Source: Cyanidiococcus yangmingshanensis (Eukaryota; Rhodophyta; Bangiophyceae; Cyanidiales; Cyanidiaceae). Taken from it: a stretch of 64,000 nt of DNA. A program made the translations under genes and the position numbers. Shown piece after piece: positions 1 through 9,672 of the stretch. The number at the start of each line of letters is the position of its first letter. Position 1 is the stretch's first letter. A model generated the notes under the pieces. That model was not told where the DNA came from. It did not search any database and saw only the letters and a program-made list of their open reading frames with translations. Where the stretch lies: positions 332,501 through 396,500 of the forward strand of contig VWRR01000018.1 of assembly GCA_013995675.1 (NCBI GenBank), read 5' to 3'.

Positions 1-755
1 TGCTGCGGACGAGTCGTTTATTGAGGGTGCTTTCCTTTCCCGTACGCCCAGCCATGCATCGATGGATGGCCGGCGGTGCGGACATGGTCGCTGCATCCAG
101 CCATGTCGGCGAGGCACTGTCGTTTCCGTGCCATCGCGCTGCAGCCTCCAGCGCGGCACGTACCCGTGTCTGCTCAGCCAGAACTGGTTATCGGTTGTAC
201 TCGACTAGAATGTCAGTATTCGGAATCAGTCCGACACAGCACTCGTAGACTGGTTATCGGATGTACTCGACTAGAATGTCACTATTCGGAATCAGTCCGA
301 CACAGCACTCGTAGACTGGTTAGCGATCGCGCGGCAACCAGCAAGAACTGGTCGCCAAACTCGCTAGTTCGGACGAGTCAACACGCGGATAGCCAGACAC
401 CGGTGTCGTCCGTATCACAATCAGCGATACGCTCCAGACCGAAACGAGTCTCGCCTGCTTCAAGCGCTTTCATACGTGTCCTTGAAAACGCACTCGTGCT
501 TACATCAGGATAATATAGTTGCGCCCGCTGTACCCACTCGCCGCCATGTCCAGCTCACTGCACAGCACTTGCTCGGTGCAAGCGCCCTCGCCCTCAAGAT
601 ATAGACCTCGTCTCGATCATTATGAAGACTTGAACCGCCCCCAAAGACCCAGTCCTGGTCGAGCGGATATCCTCCGAATCGCTCGAGCAGCACCCGCGGG
701 GCGCTGGACAATCAGAGGTTGAACTCGATGACCCCGAACCCAGCGCGCGCCCTCG
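1..755. other. Left-edge region with no confident gene
   Basis: No reading frame here resembles a known family. The only clear structure is the 66-bp duplication listed separately. A short open stretch from the ATG near 545 could be a 5' part of the next gene in another frame (see findings), but this cannot be settled from sequence alone. Confidence 0.4.
183..330. repeat. 66-bp tandem duplication, two copies plus a partial third
   Basis: Copies occupy 183-248 and 249-314, and a third begins at 315 and soon diverges. The two full copies differ at about two positions. The unit starts ACTGGTTATCGG and ends CACTCGTAG. The period is a multiple of three, so one frame reads through as a 22-residue repeat, but that frame has no recognisable protein context. 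Confidence 0.9.
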
Positions 756-2018
756 ATGATCCCGCCGCCGCCACCGCCACATATCGCGTCTGCGGGCAGG
801 CCTACGTTGCGCTGTTCGAGTCGCTCCTGGACTCTCGTTATGAGCGCTTCTTCAAAGTCGACCTTGTCCTCTGCAGATCGTGCGCCTGCGTCAGCGTCAG
901 TGCCGCGCGAAGACGATTCCGCAGCGGGACAGTCGACACTGGAGGCCAACGTCTCCCCAGAGGGTGCCGCGGTCTCGAAACAGCCTGAGAACGCTGACGC
1001 TGCGCGTGTCGTGCACGCTCTGGTGGGTCCAGCGTCGCCGCGGGACCAGGACGTAGCAGCCAGGGACACTGGTTGCAACGTGAACGCGGCGACAACAGGT
1101 GACGCTTTGGCGGCGAGTTCCTCCGCCGACAGGGGCGAGCAGCGCGCTTCCGAGGCGGCCGAGTTGGAGCTCGCTGAGGCGCGCAAACGACGACGTCAGT
1201 GGTTGCACCACACGGAACGCGATGACCCGGAGGAAGCGTTCCAGAAGGAACGACCGTTTTTGCAACATATACCCCTGGCTGCTGCGGGCGCTGGGCCCGG
1301 CGAGCCGATACCAGAACCACTACTCCGGCAACTTCGACGCAACCCCTACGGTGATAGTCGCGCCTCGGCTTTGGCCTACTCGCTCGGGTTTGGTGGACGC
1401 TTGCTTCTGCAGTCTGCGGCGCTTGTCTGTCGCCATGTGTCGGGCACGTGGAGACCGCCCGCAAAAGGCCGGTCTATCCGGCGTATTGGCGCCCGCAAGA
1501 TAGACAACGAGACCGGGACTGTTTACTATTGGTGTGCGATTCGCCCGGACACCAGTACGTCCAGCGCTCAGCCAGATACATGGCGCTGGTTGCGACGTCG
1601 CACGCTACAACGACTTGCGCCAGCCAAGTTGCTGGACTTTGATCGTCGTCATCCGGAGACCCCGCATGTTCCGCGAGTCGAGATGCTCAAGGTGCAAGGC
1701 CAGGCTCGCTACACGCGAGAGGCCCTCGATCCATGCCTCTTGAGCCTCGATATTGGGTCGGGACAGTTGCGCCTGGAGATCTATGCCAGTCACGTGGAGC
1801 TTGTCCTGCCCCAAGTGTACGTGCGACCCTATCGACCGACGCTCCATCTCGCTGGAAAAGTGCGTACGTGCGCTTCCGCTGACGCCACCCGGCCTGCGCC
1901 AGCAGTCGAGACCACGTCAAGTTTTTACGCGCGGCTGCGCAACGCGCTCGCTGGCGCTGCAGCAGCAGGTCCAGCCGCCCCGCTGCATTCAGCTGAGAAG
2001 ATAGAGCGCACGGCCTAG
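756..2018 (+). CDS. Unrecognised protein, about 420 residues
   Basis: This is the longest open frame in the first 2.2 kb. It begins with an ATG and a proline run. Residues 1-150 are Ala/Ser/Asp-rich and low in complexity. A basic/acidic helix around AEARKRRRQW (about residue 150) follows, then a more complex, Arg-rich half (residues 180-400) with LAYSLGFGGRLLL and a Val/Leu-rich strand pattern near SHVELVLPQVYV. I do not recognise the family. Other frames over the same bases also give protein-like stretches, for example around 770-870 (TYRVCGQAYVALFESLLD) and 1460-1600 (KRPVYPAYWRPQD). The true product may therefore switch frame or contain introns. Existence of a + strand gene here is more certain than this exact model. 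Confidence 0.45.
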   Translation: MIPPPPPPHIASAGRPTLRCSSRSWTLVMSASSKSTLSSADRAPASASVPREDDSAAGQSTLEANVSPEGAAVSKQPENADAARVVHALVGPASPRDQDVAARDTGCNVNAATTGDALAASSSADRGEQRASEAAELELAEARKRRRQWLHHTERDDPEEAFQKERPFLQHIPLAAAGAGPGEPIPEPLLRQLRRNPYGDSRASALAYSLGFGGRLLLQSAALVCRHVSGTWRPPAKGRSIRRIGARKIDNETGTVYYWCAIRPDTSTSSAQPDTWRWLRRRTLQRLAPAKLLDFDRRHPETPHVPRVEMLKVQGQARYTREALDPCLLSLDIGSGQLRLEIYASHVELVLPQVYVRPYRPTLHLAGKVRTCASADATRPAPAVETTSSFYARLRNALAGAAAAGPAAPLHSAEKIERTA

Positions 2019-2230
2019 GGCAGCGGTCTGCCTTCTCGGAAGCGTGAGCGAATGCTGCGAAACCTGACCCAACCTGTGGCTCGGCGAGACAGCTGCAGGC
2101 ACGCAACCCAGGAATGCAGACCACCAGCATACACCGCCGACTGCATAGAGACGACGAGACTGGATTGGTTGGGGACACACCCTGGTCTGCACCCTCGCGA
2201 ACCCGATTCTGAATGAGCTGGCAATGTGTC

Positions 2231-4621
2231 TCAGGTCGTGCTGTCGAGTGGGATACTCGGTTGCCGAGTCGCGGCGAGCGCAGACGCCTCCCTCGGACTA
2301 CGCGATGCCTCATTCCGCTGAACGTCGGGAGCGCTTCCCGGCGTGGTGGACGAACTCGCCTCGCAGGCGTCCACGGCGGTCGCCGAACCCTCGGCTGGCA
2401 AGTCACCGACCGAGCCGGATATCGTCCCGGTGGCGTCATCTGGTCGAGGTGGCGATGCCGTGGGTCGGCGCTGGTTGAGCTCCTCAAGTACCCAGGGCGC
2501 CAAGGTGAACTTGCCGCGATCCGCTTTGCGGAACGTTGACGCCTCTCGTCGTCGCTTCATGTTGCGATAGATTTGGCTGCTGAAGGTGTTATGCGGCTCC
2601 GGCGATACCGTCGGGTTGAAACCCCGAGCGCGAGCAACCCGCAGGATCTCCCGAGCGTCCATTTCGACGCGGGGCGGTATCGTGGCAACCGCTTTGGCGT
2701 ACTTGCCTCGATCCTGGTCAGTGGTGCTCGCGGTTTTTGTTGCGCGCTCGCCTAGCTCGATGAGCCGTTTGCGGCGCATCCATTCGGCTTCGCGCAGAAC
2801 CAAAAAGGCTGCCTGCAGAAAGCGATTGTTGCAGAGCCCCGCTGCTTCGTCGTAGCCGGTGAGGCCACGCGTTCGCGCACCCAGAATGTAGCGCTTACCG
2901 TCATCCAACATGGTCATGGTGAGCAGGGGACCCGCCTCCTCCTCTTCGGGACGAAGCGGCGCTGCGGGCGGCATCGGCGGCTGCTTTGTTATCGATGATG
3001 CAGTGCGTTTGGACGGTTTCGAGCTGCGTTTGGCTTGCGAGCGCGGGGACGTTGTCCACATAAGCGGGACACCCTGCAGTGACGAGTTCAGTAACGGAGC
3101 ACTCTGGGTATCGGGTGCAGGGGGGACCAACATGAGACGCGGTCTCGAACCCGAGCTCTGCTGATGCATACACAGGGCACAGGTGATGAGACCAACGCGG
3201 TGGCCGTCGCCATCAGCTGCCGCCATCCACACGTCAATGGCCTCCCGACGAGAGCCACTCGGAACGTGACGGGCACAGAACAGCCGCGAGCACAGTTTGC
3301 AGAGGTAGGCTTGGCCGGAGAAGCGGGTGCCGCAGCCCGCACACACATGCTGGTCACAGATAAAGGACGCGTCTGCTCCATCGACGACACCTAAGCACGA
3401 CGGATGGTAGGCGCGTCCGCAGGTCAGTATCGCACACGAACGGGTCGAGGGCGAAATCTGGCCGCAGATTGCACACGGCTGCAGCGGTTGGTGACCACCA
3501 GCCTGGACCCGATGATTGGCCCAATTTGGGGCTGCTGGTGTGCCCTCCACGGCTAGGTTTGTCGGGTGGCGAGATGCCCCCAGCATGTCCGATGGTGTCC
3601 GCGCTGTCCGGTGATGAATGTCGTGGTCGCGGTGCTGCGCTTGGCGGCCGCTCTCCGACTCGGTGTCTTCCTCGGTCTCGGTGGATGAGTCATCCATGCA
3701 CCGAGAAGTGTGGTCGCCGGCGACACCTCTGGTCGTCACGTTTCGCTGCCGCTGTCTCGGGGCGATCGGAGCGAGTGGCGCTGCAGTGGCTATCGTCCCT
3801 ATTGGCCGGGTCATCGCAGCCGGTAAAGGTGCTTGTGGCCCCGCGCCCGGGGCAAGACGTGCAGCCAGCTGCGCTGTGCGCATGGATGACATTCGTCTTC
3901 GCTGACTAGCCGCCGGACAGCGCACCAGGTGGAATACTGGCCAGAGCCAGGGAGCGCTGGTGTCCGGTGCGCTCAACCTCGCATTCTGAGCCGGTTTGGA
4001 GACAACGCCTGACCCGCTGCCAGCCAATAACTCAGCGTTTCGAAGGGTCTCCTCTGAAAAGATGGCATCCAAGGGCGCTTGGGATGCAAACCGGCCCGTT
4101 TGCTTTCCTGCGCTGCTTTCGCTGCTGATGAGTGCGCACGCGCGTGGCACCAGTGCACCCTGTGCGTCGGCCAGACACCAGCCTGCCGCTCCCGTAGACC
4201 CGTCCTCATCCAGTGGAGTGGCGCCCACGAGCACTCGTTCAGCCTCGTCGAGCAGCTGGCCCGCCGTCAAGGACCGCGTCACTCGAAACCGACACGCTCG
4301 GCCCTGGTATAACACCCAGACGTGAGCAGGTCCCGTTGCTGGTGCCGCTCGCTTCTCCCCCGAGTCTCCCCGGGACACAGGTTCCCGCCCTGGTGCAAAC
4401 GCTGCGGGCTCACTCGGTGTCTGCCCCTGTCGCACACCTGTCGTCGAATCAGCGTCGGCTGCTCGAAAGAGTACCCGTGCCTGATCGCTGGCCTCCACAG
4501 ATAACGTTTGAACAGCGACTGGTTCAGTCCCATCAACTCTGTCAAAGCGGTCCCCATCATCTGTACCCTCTTTATCACACCTTGGTGTCGCGGACTCGAC
4601 ATCTTGGCGGGATCCGTCCAT
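2231..4621 (-). CDS. PHD-type zinc-finger protein with C-terminal HARE-HTH domain
   Basis: This is a probable chromatin-associated protein of about 796 residues. The N-terminal third has a possible beta-grasp-like stretch (HVWVLYQGRACRFRV). The centre has a Cys/His cluster: CAICGQISPSTRSC, then CGRAYHPSCL, CDQHVCAGCGTRF and CKLCSRLFCARHV, ordered like an extended PHD finger. Near the C-terminus, AREILRVARARGFNP followed by SQIYRNMKRRREASTF and GKFTL matches the HARE-HTH winged helix of ASXL, HB1 and RNA polymerase delta proteins. A basic linker SQAKRSSKPSKR may be a nuclear signal. The frame stays open upstream to 4879; ATGs at 4735 lie inside a CGCA microsatellite, so I prefer 4621 (MDGSRQDVES). 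It is divergent from the zinc-ribbon gene to its right. PHD/HARE assignment is by motif reading only. Confidence 0.75.
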   Translation of the reverse strand: MDGSRQDVESATPRCDKEGTDDGDRFDRVDGTEPVAVQTLSVEASDQARVLFRAADADSTTGVRQGQTPSEPAAFAPGREPVSRGDSGEKRAAPATGPAHVWVLYQGRACRFRVTRSLTAGQLLDEAERVLVGATPLDEDGSTGAAGWCLADAQGALVPRACALISSESSAGKQTGRFASQAPLDAIFSEETLRNAELLAGSGSGVVSKPAQNARLSAPDTSAPWLWPVFHLVRCPAASQRRRMSSMRTAQLAARLAPGAGPQAPLPAAMTRPIGTIATAAPLAPIAPRQRQRNVTTRGVAGDHTSRCMDDSSTETEEDTESESGRQAQHRDHDIHHRTARTPSDMLGASRHPTNLAVEGTPAAPNWANHRVQAGGHQPLQPCAICGQISPSTRSCAILTCGRAYHPSCLGVVDGADASFICDQHVCAGCGTRFSGQAYLCKLCSRLFCARHVPSGSRREAIDVWMAAADGDGHRVGLITCALCMHQQSSGSRPRLMLVPPAPDTQSAPLLNSSLQGVPLMWTTSPRSQAKRSSKPSKRTASSITKQPPMPPAAPLRPEEEEAGPLLTMTMLDDGKRYILGARTRGLTGYDEAAGLCNNRFLQAAFLVLREAEWMRRKRLIELGERATKTASTTDQDRGKYAKAVATIPPRVEMDAREILRVARARGFNPTVSPEPHNTFSSQIYRNMKRRREASTFRKADRGKFTLAPWVLEELNQRRPTASPPRPDDATGTISGSVGDLPAEGSATAVDACEASSSTTPGSAPDVQRNEASRSPREASALAATRQPSIPLDSTT

Positions 4622-4684
4622 AAAGCAGAACACGTCAGGAACGCCAATCCCTCGCCGCCGTCCTAGTCGAACGCAAAACTGGTC

Positions 4685-4715
4685 ACGCATGCATGCATGC
4701 ACGCACGCACGCATG
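4685..4715. repeat. (GCAT/GCAC)n microsatellite in a divergent promoter
   Basis: This is an alternating GCATGCATGCATGC then ACGCACGCACGC tract. It lies in the 640-bp space between the divergent PHD/HARE gene and the zinc-ribbon gene; nothing else in 4622-5259 was recognised. Confidence 0.85.
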
Positions 4716-5259
4716 AGTGCGCACCTCAACGGCATGCGTGCGATTCGGTCTCGGCCGACCGACCGACTCGCCGACAAGGGGGCATGCGTGCCGGCACAAT
4801 CGTCGACGCTCGCGGGGAACCGAAAGGCGGCGAGGCGCTCCTCCTCGGCAGCGGCAAAAGCGAGCCACGTTCGACCCACAGCCGAGATCCCCTCGTCAAG
4901 GGAACCGCCGATATCACGATGCCAGCGATGTCATACCACGATCGGACGGAGGACGTGCTTGTTTCGCTTGCACACGACACCGTTGCGACAGGGTGTATCT
5001 CTGCAAGTGCATAGGAGATCATTATCCATTGGGACTTTCTGGTCGTCTCTGCGAGAAAAAGAGCGGATGTCTTGCTGGAGCCGGCCAATCCGTATCTCGT
5101 TCTGCGTGTATGAGCACAGGTATCTGTATGTCGGTATTCTCTGTCGTCGAGCGAACAGGACGCGCCGCGCGGGTCACCGGTGGTGTGCGCGCGCGCCAGT
5201 GATTGATTGCGTGTTGGCCTAGGCGAGCGACTCGTTTGGAAGCTCGTTCACGAACGATA

Positions 5260-6276
5260 ATGAGCGGTCAGTGCGAAGCGCTAAGCTGCTTTTTGGGAGG
5301 CATCTGGCTTGGTTCCGAGTTGATGACTGGGAGGAGAACGAGGACTAGCGCTCAAGGTTGTCGAATGCGACGAGGAGCGGGCGTGTTTGACGGTCTCGAG
5401 TTGATGACGTCGGAGCAGCCGCCTGAACACGCTCAAGTTGGGACCGAGCCTCGTTCTCGAGCGGCACAGCGTTTAAAGCTATTCGGGCCGCTACGTCAAC
5501 GGACAGTCTTTGAGCGTGTTGACCAGTACCGGGAGCAGCTGTCGACGAGCGACCGGGACGGCGTGGCACGAGCCGCGTTGCTACGCAACTTTGTGCCAGT
5601 GAACAAGGCCGCTGCTGCCGAGGGCCTCGGCCTCGAATGGGATGAGGCTATTCAGGAACTGGAGTGTCGGGCACCCGAGGCTGTTTGCCCAGTGATTCGG
5701 TTCACGTGTCGTCGTGGACACGTTGTCTCGGTGGCGGCAAACAGCAAGCTGGCCGCGCAGGGAGCGTGTCCCGTGTGCCAGTATGCCGCTCGGTGTGGGC
5801 GCGCCTCTTCGATCCACGAGTATCGGCCGCTGGGGAGTCGGCGCTACGAGCGATACACGCTCGAAATGCTCCAGATGGTTGCAATGGAGCGAGGCGGCGA
5901 ACTTGTCTCTACCGAATACGTCAACGCCCGTCGAAAGCTTCTCTGGCGATGTGGTCAGTGTAAGCACGAATGGTTTGCAACCACAGACAATATTCTGAGG
6001 CTGGGGTCCTGGTGTCCCTTGTGCGCGCGTCGCCAGAGTCGCAATCGGGTTACGCTCACCGATATGCAAGCCATCGCGGATATGCACGGTGGAGTTTGTC
6101 TGTCGAAGGAATACCAAGGTGCTACGGTCCCACTTCTGTTTCGATGTGCGGATGGTCATGAGTTCTGGGCGACCCCGAACAATATACGACGCGGCGTTCG
6201 CGGCCGCGGCACGCAACGCAAGCCAAGTTGGTGCCCGATATGTGCTCGCGAGCGGCTCCGTAAGATGAGCCGGTGA
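5260..6276 (+). CDS. Zinc-ribbon (treble-clef) repeat protein
   Basis: The product is about 338 residues. The second half holds at least three Cys4 modules of the DUF4379-type 'probable zinc-ribbon' family. One is FTCRRGHVVSV with CPVCQYAA. The next is LLWRCGQCKHEWFAT with GSWCPLCARRQ, then LLFRCADGHEFWAT with SWCPICARER. Between them the repeat MQAIADMHGGVCLSKEY is typical. Such arrays occur in bacteria, algae and large DNA viruses, where they are thought to bind nucleic acid or accompany nucleases; no nuclease catalytic motif is visible here. The open frame extends upstream to a TTG at 5203. The first ATG is 5260, with further in-frame ATGs at 5323, 5365 and 5404 before the conserved part. 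Confidence 0.75.
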   Translation: MSGQCEALSCFLGGIWLGSELMTGRRTRTSAQGCRMRRGAGVFDGLELMTSEQPPEHAQVGTEPRSRAAQRLKLFGPLRQRTVFERVDQYREQLSTSDRDGVARAALLRNFVPVNKAAAAEGLGLEWDEAIQELECRAPEAVCPVIRFTCRRGHVVSVAANSKLAAQGACPVCQYAARCGRASSIHEYRPLGSRRYERYTLEMLQMVAMERGGELVSTEYVNARRKLLWRCGQCKHEWFATTDNILRLGSWCPLCARRQSRNRVTLTDMQAIADMHGGVCLSKEYQGATVPLLFRCADGHEFWATPNNIRRGVRGRGTQRKPSWCPICARERLRKMSR

Positions 6277-7974
6277 GTGCGGGTGCATACGCTTTTACGG
6301 TTCCGACGCGATGCACCGTAGCGGCCGTGACTAGGCGCGAGTACGGAGCACCGATGTGTACAGGCGCACTCAGCCGAGCACCGACGGATATGGCATTCGA
6401 TACCTGGACTGGACGCGTTTCCGAGATCGATTCGGCGCTTCCTGTCCAGGACTGGTTGCTGCATGGTCCCTTGACGGCTGTAGCACGGTGTGATGCAGCG
6501 AGCGAGTCCGTGCGGCCATGCTGTGACCAGAGCACTGGCTGGACATCTTGGTGACGATATCATGGGTAGGTGCTCGCACTCGCGCAATAGGGTCGGATCA
6601 GGGTCATAAGAGAGTACCCGATCATCTGCCGATCGTCAGAGGCGCACTCGTCACCATTCGTGATCGCTTTGTGGAGCTACAGGAGAAGACCTACTACCAG
6701 CATTGACTGTAAATATCAGGGAAACTTGTGGATGCGCCCGCAGTGATCAGTTGTGGTGTCTCTCTCAAGTGACGTCCTGTCGTGCGCATCCGGATCGTGC
6801 ATTGCTCAGCAGGCGACTGGCGTGAGATCATCTCGCAGCGGGGAGGTATCCGAACGGTCTCCCGGCCAAGCCGAACGATCGCTCGCCCTTGGCTTGGGAG
6901 CAGCGCGTTGCACGACGCATGCTATATGCGGAACATAGGTTGAGTGATTCGGTGTCGAGCTTTGGGTGCGTTAAAGCCAGCGACGGCCAAACTGGCGGAC
7001 CAGGCGCAGACACCCGATCACGAGCCGTGACACCCGCCGACAGAGCGAGGACGACGCGCCCGTCTCACCGAACCTTTCCCTGCAGCGAATAGGTCAGAGT
7101 AACGCGCGACCAAAAAGCAGCACCAGTCACGTGCACGTAGCACCTTGCGCACCTGCTTGAGCGTGTTTTGGGTGGATATCAAACCCAGATTTCCAAACGA
7201 TGATCGCGATCGTATCGCTCACAACGTCTGCACCCGGCGCCAATGCTCGCCGGGTCGCTCTGTGCGAACCAACCCAGAACGCCTTGCCTCGTTACAACTG
7301 GTGCCTGCCGATACAGTATTCCTCGATACGACGAGCGATCGTGACAAACGCTCGGCGACGACCTGACCCCCGCACAGTGGCATCAAAATCGCGTCACCGG
7401 TTGGCCCTCGGCGATCGATGTCCGCTCCATTCGAACAAGCGCGCTGCCCTCGAGTGGGCTGCATCGGGCCCTGTTTCGGTCCTGGCCAGTGATCGTGCGT
7501 GCTTCCCGGGGCCATGCCGACGAGCCATCGACGCGTTCGACCGCACGCACCACCACCCAACACCCACGCGTCGTCGTGTGGGCGCGATTTCCGATCGCGA
7601 ATATCCAAATCTGGATGGCGACACATCCACGGTGTCGTCGCGCCAGTGTGCCGCCACCAACGCAGTGCGTGTCTCGACGCGGATCGATCGGTGGCGTGCG
7701 GGCGGGCGTCTCGATGACTCGACGTCGAGTGTGCGCGCACGCACCCGCAACAAGCGAGGCGCATCGACGCCGACAGGCGCACACACGCGCTTCATGCAGC
7801 TCGCCATTCGTTGGCTGGCGTTGCGTAGCATTGCGTGTTGCTGGGAGCCTTGTTTTGGAGACGGTGCACGCGGTTTGTGAATAGACGACGCTTGATCGTT
7901 TATGAGTAAATAACGGAACAGGTTGTTCCGACCGACCGAGTGTTGTGTTGTTGCTGGGGACGCCCCCTTGGTGC
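6277..7974. other. 1.7-kb spacer upstream of the bZIP gene
   Basis: Overlapping open frames on both strands between 7200 and 8000 are Arg/Thr/Ala-rich with no family resemblance and look like GC-driven chance frames. No RNA gene or repeat was recognised. It is likely 3' flank of the zinc-ribbon gene and the promoter and 5' UTR of the bZIP gene. Confidence 0.5.
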
Positions 7975-9672
7975 ATGAAACCGAGGAGTGTCGGGACAAG
8001 TTCGCTGCACCTATCTGAAGCACCAGTCACTACGCCAGCGTCTTTCAACGTCACGGAGGGTGCGTTCACCGACAACAGGGAGACGACCAACGTGAAGGAC
8101 GAGCGCTTGCAGCTGCCGGCGCTCGCAGAGGGGACTGAAACTTCGTTGGATAGCTTGCCGTTGTTGGTGCAGCTTTCCGACTCGCACTCGAGTGGTGGGC
8201 ACGGTGACCCGCAGCCGAATGCGGGGTACGCACTAGTGCACGTATCACCGGTTGCGACTATAGCAGAAGTGAAGCAGGAGCTTGCGAGACAAGGTTACGT
8301 TTCTGCGGAGGAACTACCTTCAGTACAACTTTCTTTTGGCGAGGAGGCCTTGGGGGAGGACTCGCCCCTTGCGCATTATCTTTTACCCGAGTTGTACGAT
8401 CTTTCTGAGGCTTTACTGAGGATGGTTGACCAGGGAGGCCTAGACTTGGAGCGGAAACAGGAGGCAATGGAACGAGCGTTGCAGGTCATTGAGACGCTGA
8501 GGAGCGGGGTTCCGTCCGGTCGTTTGAACAATAGCACGGCCGGCGCGAGCGGTTGTCCGGGGGCGCGACTGGCTGGTGAGCCACTGAACCTGCCCGGCAT
8601 CGATGTGTTGCCGAGGCCGCGGGACCCGCCGCGAGCGGTTCATTCAGGGGTTGCGGGGGGCACCCCGACAACTGCCGGTGCAGTGGCTGCCCCTTTGTGG
8701 ATGCCGACGGTATCCGCGCTGTCGCCGACCAGTGTCGGTGGTAACACGTCAGATATGAGTGTGCCTTGGTCGCCGCTGCAGGCCTGGTCGCCGAGAGACG
8801 TGGCGGAACGTCTGCATCAAATGGAGCCGAAGCTGTTCACGCCCCAGGGAGTGTCGGCGGCCGGCGCCTTGGTCCCATCATCCGGCAGCTGGCGGCGCCA
8901 GAGCGTTGGGGACTCGGTCCAGCCCCATGCGGGTGCGTCGGGTACGCACACGAGCACCAGCAGTGACGGTGGCGGCGGCGGCCCGCTACCATCAGTTTGG
9001 GCCATGCCAGGCCCGACACCGTCTGGATGTCCCCAGGAATCACGATCGACGGTGCGTGCAACCGCACCACCGATTGCGCCAGAGGAGTCGACACTGCTCA
9101 GAGCAGGGGCGGTTCCGTCACCAGTCGGTGCTGGGGCAGGCTCATGCACGAGCGATTTGACGGGCCAATCGCACTGGATAAAAAGCAGAGGCGCCAGCCA
9201 TGAAGCGGACGAGAGCGTTGAGGCTGCGACTGAACGGGCCCCTGGATTAGCGCCTGAATTTGATGAACCGAATGAGCGTCTGTTGGAAAACCTAGAATCG
9301 CTACCGGAGCGCTGGATTCTAAGCAACACATCCACAGATCGAAAGCGCAGTCGTGCCGGCAACGAATCGGTCCAAGGAACGGAGGCCTCATCGGGAGAGA
9401 GCCGTCGAACACGAGTGGTGGGTTTGTCGGCGGAGGAACGCCGTCTTCGTCGTATGGAACAGAATCGTAGGAGTGCGGAGCGCTCGCGCCTGCGCAAGAA
9501 AGAGCTCGAGGAGCGGTATCGCATGGCTGTGCGACAGCTGACCGAGGAGAACGCGGAGCTGAGACGGCAATTGGAGACATTCCGCGAGCAGGTTCAGCGA
9601 ATGCAACAGCTGCTTGCTCTACAGATGCGACCGAATTCGATGCCGATGGACCTGCAATCGCCACAGGGATGA
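7975..9672 (+). CDS. bZIP transcription factor
   Basis: This is a 565-residue nuclear DNA-binding protein. The C-terminal bZIP lies at about residues 488-549. Its basic region RMEQNRRSAERSRLRKK has the invariant N-x7-R spacing. It is followed by a leucine-zipper heptad pattern through VRQLTEENAELRRQLETF to VQRMQQLLALQM. The rest is long, Pro/Ser/Gly-rich and probably disordered, with poly-Gly near residue 340 and acidic patches, consistent with a regulatory or activation region. The upstream open frame begins at a GTG (7945); the first ATG is 7975. Target sites and pathway cannot be read from the sequence. Confidence 0.9.
   Translation: MKPRSVGTSSLHLSEAPVTTPASFNVTEGAFTDNRETTNVKDERLQLPALAEGTETSLDSLPLLVQLSDSHSSGGHGDPQPNAGYALVHVSPVATIAEVKQELARQGYVSAEELPSVQLSFGEEALGEDSPLAHYLLPELYDLSEALLRMVDQGGLDLERKQEAMERALQVIETLRSGVPSGRLNNSTAGASGCPGARLAGEPLNLPGIDVLPRPRDPPRAVHSGVAGGTPTTAGAVAAPLWMPTVSALSPTSVGGNTSDMSVPWSPLQAWSPRDVAERLHQMEPKLFTPQGVSAAGALVPSSGSWRRQSVGDSVQPHAGASGTHTSTSSDGGGGGPLPSVWAMPGPTPSGCPQESRSTVRATAPPIAPEESTLLRAGAVPSPVGAGAGSCTSDLTGQSHWIKSRGASHEADESVEAATERAPGLAPEFDEPNERLLENLESLPERWILSNTSTDRKRSRAGNESVQGTEASSGESRRTRVVGLSAEERRLRRMEQNRRSAERSRLRKKELEERYRMAVRQLTEENAELRRQLETFREQVQRMQQLLALQMRPNSMPMDLQSPQG

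Noticed and set aside
7200-8090. Overlapping open frames of 190-235 residues on both strands
   Set aside because: All are Arg/Thr/His-rich with no domain, and they overlap each other; GC-rich DNA makes such frames by chance.
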